Shown here in pieces: positions 43,863-51,134 of a stretch of DNA of 51,134 bases; the first letter of the stretch is position 1; each line of letters starts with the position of its first letter. The position numbers and the translations under genes were made by a program. Source of the DNA: a virus; the IMG/VR virus record IMGVR_UViG_3300042691_019551, positions 1 to 51,134 of that record; one strand, written 5' to 3'. Under the pieces are notes generated by a model, which had not been told where the DNA came from, made no database searches, and worked only from the letters and a program-made list of their open reading frames with translations.

Positions 43863-44606
43863 ATGGCCGTTCCAACTTCAAGAGAAGAATTCAAAGAGTA
43901 TTGCCTACGTAAGCTAGGTAAGCCTGTTATTGAAATTAACGTCGATGATGATCAGGTAGAAGATCGCATTGATGAATCGCTGCGTTATTACTGGGATTAT
44001 CACTTCGATGGTTCCGATAAAATTTACTATAAGCATCAGGTAACAGAGCAGAATAAGACTGACAGATATATTATTCTTCCAGAGAATATTATCGGCGCAG
44101 TTCGCGTTTTCCCTATTGCTGATCCTATGGTTCGCTCTGACGACCTGTTTAATATCCGCTATCAGATAGCACTCAACGATCTCTATACACTCACATCTGT
44201 CTCTATGGTCCCATATTATATGGTCATGGAGCATTTGGCGTTGATAACAGAAATGCTCGTTGGCCAGCAACCAATCAGATATTCAAGACATAAGAACCGC
44301 GTCTATGTAGATATGGACTGGGGTATGATTAATGTTGGCGAGTTTCTGCTTATTGAAGCATATGAAGTACTCGACCCTGAAATCTGGGATCAGGTATGGT
44401 CTGATCGCTGGCTACAAAATTATACTACAGCAAAGATTAAATATCAGTGGGGCTCAAACCTAACTAAGTTTTCTGGTATGAATCTACCAGGCGGTGTGCA
44501 ATTCAATGGCGAAAAGATTCTTAACGACGCACAAGAAGAGATACAAAAGTTCGAACAAGAAATGATTTCGTCGTATTCGTTACCTGTCTCTGATATGATA
44601 GGCTAA
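43863..44606 (+). CDS. gp13: neck protein gp13
   Basis: A 247-residue homolog of T4 gp13 (309 in T4). The opening SREEFKEYCLRKLGKPVIEI, then DDDQVEDRIDESLRYYWDYH, is the conserved start, followed by RYIILPENIIGAVRVFPI and a C-terminal RWLQNYTTAKIKYQWGSNL. In T4, gp13 and gp14 close the head-to-tail connector after packaging and let the tail attach. Start ATG 43863 has AGGA seven bases upstream. It is followed after 3 bases by gp14 and then gp15-gp19, the T4 order, which makes the identification firm. Confidence 0.93.
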   Translation: MAVPTSREEFKEYCLRKLGKPVIEINVDDDQVEDRIDESLRYYWDYHFDGSDKIYYKHQVTEQNKTDRYIILPENIIGAVRVFPIADPMVRSDDLFNIRYQIALNDLYTLTSVSMVPYYMVMEHLALITEMLVGQQPIRYSRHKNRVYVDMDWGMINVGEFLLIEAYEVLDPEIWDQVWSDRWLQNYTTAKIKYQWGSNLTKFSGMNLPGGVQFNGEKILNDAQEEIQKFEQEMISSYSLPVSDMIG

Positions 44607-44609
44607 TAT

Positions 44610-45275
44610 ATGCCAAACCTGTTCTTTAATAATTTTAATAGCTACTCTGAACAATCTTTAATTGAAGATCTCGTATGTGAGAGTCTTTCAATCTATGGGC
44701 ATACCGTTTATTATCTTCCACGTGAGATAGTTAAGAAGGATGAAATTTGGTCAGAAGACTCGCTATCTTATTATAGAACGGCCTTTGAGTTTGACATGTA
44801 TATCAAGTCGTACGATTCGTATGAAGGTGATGGAACATTCCTATCCAAGTTTAATCTAGAAGTTAGAGATCAAGTTACCTTTACAGTAGCTCGTCGAGTA
44901 TTCGGTAACGAGATTGCTACACAGCGACCTGACATTCAGAGACCACGTGAGGGTGATCTAGTATATTCTACGATGATGAAGCGTATCTTTGTCATCAAGT
45001 ATGTTAGCAGCACAGCCATCTATTACCAGATGGGTGATCTACAGACCTGGGATGTTGTTTGCGAAGTTTGGGAATACTCTAACGAGCGCTTTGATACAGG
45101 CGTTGATGAGATTGATTCGATCGAGACTTCATACTCGGTTTCGAATGTCTACGCTAATACAGACTACGAAGCTGCTATGCTGGACGTTTATGCACAAAAT
45201 CAGGAATTTCAGGAAGCGGGCGCTAGTATTCTAGACTGGTCTACTGTTGATCCATTCAGTGAGGGTTCAGTATAA
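44610..45275 (+). CDS. gp14: neck protein gp14
   Basis: A 221-residue homolog of T4 gp14 (256 in T4). FFNNFNSYSEQSLIEDLVCE, ESLSIYGHTVYYLPRE and RPREGDLVYSTMMKRIFVIK are recognisable family blocks. It forms the lower collar ring with gp13 on the finished head. It overlaps gp15 by one base (TAATG). The shorter length reflects a missing C-terminal part relative to T4, as is common in cyanophage-type members. Confidence 0.93.
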   Translation: MPNLFFNNFNSYSEQSLIEDLVCESLSIYGHTVYYLPREIVKKDEIWSEDSLSYYRTAFEFDMYIKSYDSYEGDGTFLSKFNLEVRDQVTFTVARRVFGNEIATQRPDIQRPREGDLVYSTMMKRIFVIKYVSSTAIYYQMGDLQTWDVVCEVWEYSNERFDTGVDEIDSIETSYSVSNVYANTDYEAAMLDVYAQNQEFQEAGASILDWSTVDPFSEGSV

Positions 45276-46336
45276 TGTTTGGAACAACATTTGGTCACGG
45301 TACATTACGCAAATATGTTATTTACTTCGGTACGCTATTTAATAACATTTGGCTGAAGCGTTTCGATAACGCGGGTAATCTTATTCAGACGTCTAAAGTT
45401 CCACTTAACTATGGCCCACGCGAAAAGTTCTTAGCAAGGCTTGACGGGAACCCAGATTTACAACGCCCTATTGCTCTTCAGCTTCCAAGAATGACTTTCG
45501 AAATGACAGGTCTCTATTATGATCCGTCGAGAAAGCTAAACGCGGTTAATAAGACTACAGCGCCTGTACCCGGCGAAATCGGCCAGACTCGCTGGCAGTA
45601 TCAACCTGTACCATACAATATTGACTTTGCATTATCAATTATGGTTAAGAATATTGAAGACGGTACATATATCGTCGAACAGATTCTACCATATTTTAAC
45701 CCTGTCTGGACAGCAACGCTTAATTTAAACACAGACCTTAATCAAAGACACGATATACCTATTACACTCGATAATATTGTTTGCGATGATACCTACGAAG
45801 GTGACTTCGTAAATAGAAGAGCTGTTATCTGGACGCTTAACTTTACCATGAAGGGCTACTTCTTTGGTCCAACTAATCAAGCAAACGGTCTTATTATTAG
45901 AGATATCGACGTCAATCTGCGTACACCTGGAGAAGGTATCTCCATACCGAACGCCAATGCAACAAATACCAGCTACGTTCTAAACGTTAATATTAAGCCC
46001 GGGCAGACCGCTAATGGTGAGCCGCTAACATATTATGAAAACACAAGGCTGCATACATATCAGATATCCGGTGCTACTGGTGTATTCGATCCTACTGAGC
46101 AGGTATATGTAGATGGTGATAATTATTTCTACGTATCGTCCAGTAACTCGACAGTTGTAACTGCTAGAAATATTACCGGCAATGTATCCAACGGCGTGAC
46201 AATTACAGGTGCTAATAGCGGCTATCAAGCAACTATCACATCTATATCTGTAGCACCGGAAGATTCGGTTAACAATCTAATAATTGCTGCTAATAGCGAT
46301 TATGGATTCATATTTGATATAACAGAGAATTTCTAA
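45275..46336 (+). CDS. gp15: tail terminator / sheath stabiliser gp15
   Basis: A 353-residue homolog of T4 gp15 (272 in T4). GTLRKYVIYFGTLFNNIWL and QYQPVPYNIDFALSIMVKN are conserved, as are YIVEQILPYFNPVWTATLN and FVNRRAVIWTLNFTMKGYFF. It caps the tail tube and sheath and binds the neck. The last 90 or so residues after the core (TNTSYVLNVNIKPGQTANGE onward) are an extra beta-rich extension not expected from the T4 length. It overlaps gp16 by one base. Confidence 0.92.
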   Translation: MFGTTFGHGTLRKYVIYFGTLFNNIWLKRFDNAGNLIQTSKVPLNYGPREKFLARLDGNPDLQRPIALQLPRMTFEMTGLYYDPSRKLNAVNKTTAPVPGEIGQTRWQYQPVPYNIDFALSIMVKNIEDGTYIVEQILPYFNPVWTATLNLNTDLNQRHDIPITLDNIVCDDTYEGDFVNRRAVIWTLNFTMKGYFFGPTNQANGLIIRDIDVNLRTPGEGISIPNANATNTSYVLNVNIKPGQTANGEPLTYYENTRLHTYQISGATGVFDPTEQVYVDGDNYFYVSSSNSTVVTARNITGNVSNGVTITGANSGYQATITSISVAPEDSVNNLIIAANSDYGFIFDITENF

Positions 46337-46749
46337 TGACTAAACAATTAGATGATGCGCTAGGGCTGAGTTCAGTTCCAGCGATCTATGACGACGAAAA
46401 AGAAAACCTACCAGCGGTAGTCAGCGAGCAAGCTGATGATGATGTAGATGCAGCTCGTACTGGTTTATATGACGCTCTCTCACTAAGTCAGCAAGCTGTG
46501 CAGGATATGCTAGCCATCGCTCAGCAATCTCAGCATCCTAAAGCATACGAAATATTAAACTCATCTATTAAGACAATGGCTGATATTAGTATGGGTCTTG
46601 CTGAGCTGCAACTTAAAAAGCAGCGCCTGAATAAAGGTTCAGGGCAGCCAACTGGTGACGGTAATGTCACTAATAATCTCTTTGTTGGTTCAACAGCAGA
46701 GCTTCAACAGATGCTCGAGGATATGAAGAATGGCAATACCAACAGTTGA
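46336..46749 (+). CDS. gp16: terminase small subunit gp16
   Basis: A 137-residue protein between gp15 and gp17. The core is helical (GLYDALSLSQQAVQDMLAIA, then KAYEILNSSIKTMADISMGL), as in T4 gp16 (164 in T4), with an acidic N-terminus and a Gly/Asn-rich C-terminus before EDMKNGNTNS. It recognises phage DNA and stimulates the gp17 ATPase during packaging. The sequence is weakly conserved in the family, so position is the main argument. It overlaps the gp17 start by 20 bases. Confidence 0.88.
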   Translation: MTKQLDDALGLSSVPAIYDDEKENLPAVVSEQADDDVDAARTGLYDALSLSQQAVQDMLAIAQQSQHPKAYEILNSSIKTMADISMGLAELQLKKQRLNKGSGQPTGDGNVTNNLFVGSTAELQQMLEDMKNGNTNS

Positions 46750-48394
46750 TAGAGGCTATAATGGTAATCCTCTTCTAAAGAAATCTAGAAAGAAGATTGC
46801 CTGGACTCAAGAGCAAGTTCAAGAGTGGCTCAAGTGTGCTCAGGATCCAATTTACTTCGCTGAAAAATATATTAAGATTGTTCACGTCGATCACGGCTTT
46901 ATTCCGATTAGGTTATATGAATATCAAAAAGAAATCATTCAAAAAATCACTAATAATAGACGTGTTACTGTTGTTACTTCCCGTCAGGCTGGTAAGACTA
47001 CTACAGCTGCTGCGGTTATTCTCCATTATATTCTCTTCAATGACCACAAGACGGTAGCACTTCTCGCTAACAAAGGCGATGCGGCTCGTGAAATTCTCGA
47101 CCGTATTAAAGCGGCTTACGAAGCTCTTCCTGATTGGCTGCAGCAGGGTGTTGAAGAATGGAACAAGGGTAACATCACTCTTGAGAATGGTTGTAAAGTT
47201 CTCGCTGCTGCTACATCCTCATCCGCTATTCGTGGTAAATCTATTTCGCTACTATACATCGACGAAGCTGCGTTCGTTGAAGGCTGGGATGAGTTCTTCG
47301 CTTCCGTTTATCCTACCATTTCATCTGGTGATACAACCAAGATTCTATTCACATCTACACCAAACGGTCTGAACCACTTCTATAAGACCTGTGAGGGTGC
47401 ATCTAAGCCTAGAGAGTCTAAGGAATGGAATGGCTTTGAGTTCGTTCGTGTGCCATGGTTTGAAGTACCTGGCCGTGATGAGAAGTGGAAGAATGAAACT
47501 CTCGCAGCCATGGATTGGGACTACGAGAAGTTCGCTCAGGAATTCGAATGCGAGTTCCTTGGTTCTTCTGGAACTCTAATCTCTGGCGCTGTACTTAAGA
47601 CACTAGTATCTAAGGTTCCTATCTCAGATAGAGAAGGATTAACAATATACGAAGAGCCTGTTAAAGGCAATCAATATGCAATCTCTGCTGACGTCTCTAG
47701 AGGTAAAGGACTAGACTATTCTGCTTTCCAGGTCATAGACGTCACTCAAATGCCTTATAAGCAGGTGTGTGTATACAGAAATAATCTTGCTACACCGCTA
47801 GATTATTCTGGAACTTTACATAGACTAGGTAAGGCATATAACTACGCAGCTATTCTAGTTGAAAATAACGATGCTGGAATACAAGTAGTAGATTCATTAC
47901 ACTATGATTATGAATATGAGAATATCATATACACAGAAAATGCTGGTGCCAGCGGTAAGAGAATTACTGCTGGCTTCGCTGGTAGAACTAAAGAGCGTGG
48001 AGTAAGAACAACTAAGACTGTTAAAGGTATTGGCTGTTCTATGCTTAAGCTTCTTGTAGAACAATACCAGCTTATTATTAACGATCATCAGACTATTTTC
48101 GAGCTTTCTAGATTCTCCCGCAAGGGTACATCATACGAAGCGGAAGATGGTTGCAACGATGACTTGGTCATGTCTTTAGTATTATTTGCATGGATGTCAG
48201 ATCAACAATATTTCAAAGATCTGACAAATATCAACACTCTTCAGAAGCTTCGTGATAAGACAGATGAGGAGTTAGAGAATGATATGTTTAGTTTCTTTAT
48301 GGACGATGGTCAACCCGAGCCAGATGTACCCGCTGTTATCGATTTAACGGACAGCGAGAGTATGATGGCCAATAGAGAGTACCAGTTCTTCTAA
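46730..48394 (+). CDS. gp17: terminase large subunit gp17
   Basis: A 554-residue packaging motor (610 in T4). ATPase: Walker A SRQAGKTT (84-91), Walker B SLLYIDEA (173-180, with D178 and catalytic E179), and the coupling motif TSTPNG (209-213). Nuclease: RNase H-like acidic residues D321 (ISADVSRGKGLDYS), E378 (VENNDAG) and D477/D478 (CNDDLVMS). All expected catalytic residues are present. The start ATG lies inside gp16 with GAGGAT upstream, so translation is coupled. It cuts concatemeric DNA and pumps it into the prohead. Confidence 0.97.
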   Translation: MAIPTVDRGYNGNPLLKKSRKKIAWTQEQVQEWLKCAQDPIYFAEKYIKIVHVDHGFIPIRLYEYQKEIIQKITNNRRVTVVTSRQAGKTTTAAAVILHYILFNDHKTVALLANKGDAAREILDRIKAAYEALPDWLQQGVEEWNKGNITLENGCKVLAAATSSSAIRGKSISLLYIDEAAFVEGWDEFFASVYPTISSGDTTKILFTSTPNGLNHFYKTCEGASKPRESKEWNGFEFVRVPWFEVPGRDEKWKNETLAAMDWDYEKFAQEFECEFLGSSGTLISGAVLKTLVSKVPISDREGLTIYEEPVKGNQYAISADVSRGKGLDYSAFQVIDVTQMPYKQVCVYRNNLATPLDYSGTLHRLGKAYNYAAILVENNDAGIQVVDSLHYDYEYENIIYTENAGASGKRITAGFAGRTKERGVRTTKTVKGIGCSMLKLLVEQYQLIINDHQTIFELSRFSRKGTSYEAEDGCNDDLVMSLVLFAWMSDQQYFKDLTNINTLQKLRDKTDEELENDMFSFFMDDGQPEPDVPAVIDLTDSESMMANREYQFF

Positions 48395-48404
48395 TATCGA
48401 AATT

Positions 48405-48412
48405 TATAAATA
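48405..48412 (+). promoter_or_regulatory. late promoter TATAAATA, gp18
   Basis: Exact late element in the gap after gp17, 51 bases before the sheath ATG. It lies within the palindrome ATTTATAAAT. The leader also holds the palindrome CCTTTAAAGG (48438-48447), which includes the start of the AAGGAG ribosome site. Confidence 0.8.
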
Positions 48413-48455
48413 ACCGGTATAATAATGCAAATTAACCCCTTTAAAGGAGAGCTAA

Positions 48456-50870
48456 ATGGCCGTTCAGAATTTTGGATCCGGTGGCGGAGGATTTCAGCTT
48501 AGCCCTGGTGTAAATATCTCAGAAGTAGATCTTACTACTGTTACACCAGCTGTTGACACAACTGTAGGTGCTTTTGCTGGCGTGTTTCGCTGGGGCCCTG
48601 TCAACGAGAGAGTCCTCGTAACATCAGAAAATGACCTTGTTGCTAAGTGTGGTAAGCCAACATCGATCAACCCAGAAACATTTTTCACCGCAGCAAACTT
48701 CCTAGCGTATTCGAATGCGCTTTACTTAGTTCGTGCTGCTAATACTGTTGCACAATTCGCTGCTATTGGCGGAAGCACTGCCATAGGTGGTCTAAAGGCA
48801 ATTACTGTCGCGACTGCTGGTAGCCTGTATTCTAATGCTGATACCTTTACTATTCAAGCAGGTACTGGTGGTGCAAACTCAACCGGTAATGTTGTAACAA
48901 ATGCTTCTGGTAATCTAGTATCTTACTCGGTAACAAGCTTCGGCTCGGGTATTACTAATACTGCAGTAACAATTACAACTTCCACAGGTACAGGTGGCGC
49001 TCTCACAGCAACGGTTGTTAGCTCAACAGCTGCATATACAGTATTCAACAATGATGAATACGAAACCAAGTCGTCGGGTTGGACAGGCACAGGTACACAG
49101 TATATCGCACGCTGGGCAGGTGCATTAGGTAATTCACTTAAGGTTTCGGTCTGCGAAAACGCAAATCAATACACTTCTACTACAGACGTCACTGCTCTTA
49201 CATACACTCTAGGTACACCGGCGGGCGGTGCGCAGGGTAACACAGCTCCATTTGACGGCGCTAATACAGGGCTTGTAATTAATGTTGGAAGCACTACAGG
49301 TACACTAACACTAGACGGTGGTCTTTCGAGCTCAGGTTATGACGCGGGCGGTACAATCTATAAAGCAAATAGCGCGGCTAACTTCCTAGGAACTATCACA
49401 GCAGTTGCTGATAGCTTTGCTCTGGGTGATTATATCACTGTTAGCGCAGGCGGAGGTACACAGTCTCTTAAGATTACAAGCAAGACTGCAAGCACATTCG
49501 GTGTTGTCAACAACGGTATTGGTATAATTACATTCACATTCGATCAGCCTCTAAAGCTGGCTGCTGATGTGGCAACAGAAACTGTACAGCGTAACTGGGA
49601 GTACTTCTCGCAAGTTAACGGTGCACCAGGTCGTTCCGACTATGTCTCGGTTAACGGCAACACCGCACTTCAGATTGGCAACACAACAGTACAGAATGAC
49701 GAAGTACACGTTGTTGTAGTTGACGAAGACGGCGAGTTCACAGGCAACCCAGGTGCTGTTCTGGAAGTCTGGGAGAGCCTATCACGTGCAACAGACGCTA
49801 AGCTTTCTGACGGTACTTCAAACTACTACAAGACAATAATCAACGAGCGTTCTGGCTTCGTTTGGGCTGCTGATGATCGTGCAACAGCTCGTTCTAACAC
49901 CGCTCTTAACGTTGCTAGCGCGACTGGTTCGGCTCCGCTGACAACATCTCTAAGCGGCGGTGTCGATCAGTCTGAGACCGAAGTTGCATTCACAGCAATT
50001 GCAACAGCTTATGACAAGTTTGTGTCGCCAGAAGATATCGATATCTCGCTTGTACTAACAGGCGCTCCACGTGGTGGTACACATGGCGAGCAACTACCAA
50101 ATTATCTAATTGATAATCTTGCAGAAACTCGTAAGGATTGCGTTGTATTCGTATCACCTGCTAAGGCAGATGTCGTAAATGCAGCATCACCTGAAACAAA
50201 CGTTGTTGAGTTCCGCAATGCAGTGCGCTCATCTTCGTACGCGTTTATGGATTCTGGCTACAAGCAACAGTACGACAAGTACAACGACCTTTATCGTTGG
50301 GTACCAATGAACGGCGACGTCGCAGGTCTCTGTGTTCGTACCGATAGCACCCGCGATCCATGGTTCTCACCAGCTGGTTCGTCGCGTGGTCAGATTAAGA
50401 ATGTTATTAAGCTAGCATTCAATCCAAACAAGGCTCAGAGAGATTACCTCTACAAGAACGGTGTCAACCCTGTAATTTCACAGCAGGGTGAAGGTACACT
50501 TCTATTTGGTGATAAGACGCTACTCGCAAGACCAAGCGCTTTCGATCGTATTAACGTACGTAGACTATTCATCACACTTGAAAAAGCTATCTCGACCGCA
50601 GCAAAGTCCTTCTTGTTTGAATTCAACGATGAATTTACACGCGCTCAGTTCCGTAACCTCGTAGAGCCATTCCTCCGCGATGTTCAGGGCCGCCGTGGTA
50701 TCTACGACTTCAAGGTAGTTTGCGATGAGACCAATAACACACCTGAAGTTATTGATGCAAATAGATTCGTCGGTGATATCTACATTAAGCCTGCAAGATC
50801 GATCAACTACATCCAGCTCAACTTCGTAGCTGTACGTAGCGGCATCGAATTCTCCGAGATCGTTGGCTAA
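48456..50870 (+). CDS. gp18: tail sheath protein gp18
   Basis: An 804-residue contractile sheath protein (659 in T4). The N-terminus (LSPGVNISEVDLTTVTPAVD, then VGAFAGVFRWGPVNE) and the C-terminus (PARSINYIQLNFVAVRSGIE) are typical, as are the WVPMNGDVAG and SPAGSSRGQIKNV blocks. The extra length lies in Gly/Thr/Asn-rich, beta-predicted insertions after about residue 100 and between about 250 and 370, which would project from the sheath surface. The start has a strong AAGGAG and its own late promoter, as expected for the most abundant tail protein. Confidence 0.95.
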   Translation: MAVQNFGSGGGGFQLSPGVNISEVDLTTVTPAVDTTVGAFAGVFRWGPVNERVLVTSENDLVAKCGKPTSINPETFFTAANFLAYSNALYLVRAANTVAQFAAIGGSTAIGGLKAITVATAGSLYSNADTFTIQAGTGGANSTGNVVTNASGNLVSYSVTSFGSGITNTAVTITTSTGTGGALTATVVSSTAAYTVFNNDEYETKSSGWTGTGTQYIARWAGALGNSLKVSVCENANQYTSTTDVTALTYTLGTPAGGAQGNTAPFDGANTGLVINVGSTTGTLTLDGGLSSSGYDAGGTIYKANSAANFLGTITAVADSFALGDYITVSAGGGTQSLKITSKTASTFGVVNNGIGIITFTFDQPLKLAADVATETVQRNWEYFSQVNGAPGRSDYVSVNGNTALQIGNTTVQNDEVHVVVVDEDGEFTGNPGAVLEVWESLSRATDAKLSDGTSNYYKTIINERSGFVWAADDRATARSNTALNVASATGSAPLTTSLSGGVDQSETEVAFTAIATAYDKFVSPEDIDISLVLTGAPRGGTHGEQLPNYLIDNLAETRKDCVVFVSPAKADVVNAASPETNVVEFRNAVRSSSYAFMDSGYKQQYDKYNDLYRWVPMNGDVAGLCVRTDSTRDPWFSPAGSSRGQIKNVIKLAFNPNKAQRDYLYKNGVNPVISQQGEGTLLFGDKTLLARPSAFDRINVRRLFITLEKAISTAAKSFLFEFNDEFTRAQFRNLVEPFLRDVQGRRGIYDFKVVCDETNNTPEVIDANRFVGDIYIKPARSINYIQLNFVAVRSGIEFSEIVG

Positions 50871-50878
50871 TATAAATA
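50871..50878 (+). promoter_or_regulatory. late promoter TATAAATA, gp19
   Basis: Exact late element directly after the gp18 stop, 32 bases before ATG 50903, with AAAGGAG (50886-50892) as ribosome site. Confidence 0.8.
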
Positions 50879-50902
50879 AAAAGATAAAGGAGAAAACTTA
50901 AG

Positions 50903-51134
50903 ATGGCTTATTCAATTAACGATATCAGAGCAAATCTAAGACTTGGTGGGGCAAGACCTACACTCTTCCGAGTGCAGCTTACCTCACCGGGTAACATCGG
51001 TATCGATCTATCTGTTTCCGAATTCATGATCCAGGCATCATCCCTGCCTGGATCTACAATTGCTCCTATCGAAATTCCTTACTTCGGCCGTAAGGTTCGA
51101 ATCGCAGGGGATAGAACATTTGAGCCTTGGTCGG
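50903..51134 (+). CDS. gp19: tail tube protein gp19, 3' end outside window
   Basis: The first 77 codons of the tail tube gene, absent from longer-frame calls because the window ends inside it. The start MAYSINDIRANLRLGGARP, then SEFMIQASSLPGSTI and IPYFGRKVRIAGDRTFEPW, match the N-terminal half of T4-type gp19 (163 residues in T4). It forms the inner tube through which DNA leaves the head. Placement after gp18 confirms the call. Confidence 0.92.
   Translation, partial: MAYSINDIRANLRLGGARPTLFRVQLTSPGNIGIDLSVSEFMIQASSLPGSTIAPIEIPYFGRKVRIAGDRTFEPWS

Overview
The window is part of the late, structural half of a large contractile-tailed phage of the T4 superfamily. The strongest evidence is at the right end, where seven genes keep the T4 order: gp13, gp14 (neck), gp15 (tail terminator), gp16 and gp17 (terminase), gp18 (sheath) and gp19 (tube, cut by the window edge). 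Exact copies of TATAAATA, the late-promoter element of T4-like phages, stand just upstream of genes at six intergenic positions. Fibre modules such as GYTGSQG collagen triplets, collar domains and DUF4815-type baseplate proteins recall T4-like phages of cyanobacteria and alphaproteobacteria. The sequence does not name the host. There are no photosynthesis genes, tRNAs, integrase or insertion sequences.

Layout, left to right. (1) 1-6727: two large DUF4815-type baseplate or peripheral tail proteins, a small coiled-coil protein, a short tail fibre with a collar domain and a conserved four-cysteine protein. (2) 6758-13960: first fibre cassette, made of a beta-helix protein, a small beta protein, a 1315-aa collagen-like fibre with a self-cleaving S74 C-terminal chaperone and a small virion protein. 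(3) 13977-16223: a heme-oxygenase-like gene, an Ig-like baseplate protein and a fibre with three 40-residue repeats. (4) 16201-20915, minus strand: a 1333-residue protein joining one GT4, three GT2-like domains and an FkbM methyltransferase. It is followed in the -1 frame, across a run of nine A, by a GT25 domain that has no start codon of its own. (5) 20996-29399: second cassette of the same design (beta-helix, small beta protein, 2100-aa collagen-like fibre). (6) 29402-31586: three tandem LamG/lectin-like proteins. (7) 31615-37379: three tandem paralogous collagen-like fibres, each ending in an S74 domain. (8) 37387-43236: three free-standing 2-oxoglutarate/Fe(II) oxygenases, a methyltransferase-glycosyltransferase-oxygenase fusion and a glycosyltransferase-methyltransferase fusion. 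(9) 43249-51134: a small virion protein, then the gp13-gp19 block.

Working hypothesis for the whole: the phage makes at least five collagen-like fibre proteins and sits them beside four oxygenase domains of the prolyl-hydroxylase superfamily, many glycosyltransferase domains (one of them GT25, the family of animal collagen galactosyltransferases) and three methyltransferase domains. This could be a virus-encoded machine that hydroxylates, glycosylates and methylates its own collagen-like fibres. Clustering and family membership support the idea, but the substrates are inferred. Host surface glycan modification is the main alternative.

No stretch over 300 bases lacks a gene. Most genes touch or overlap (TAATG, ATGA), so the plus strand probably carries a few long late transcripts started at the TATAAATA sites.
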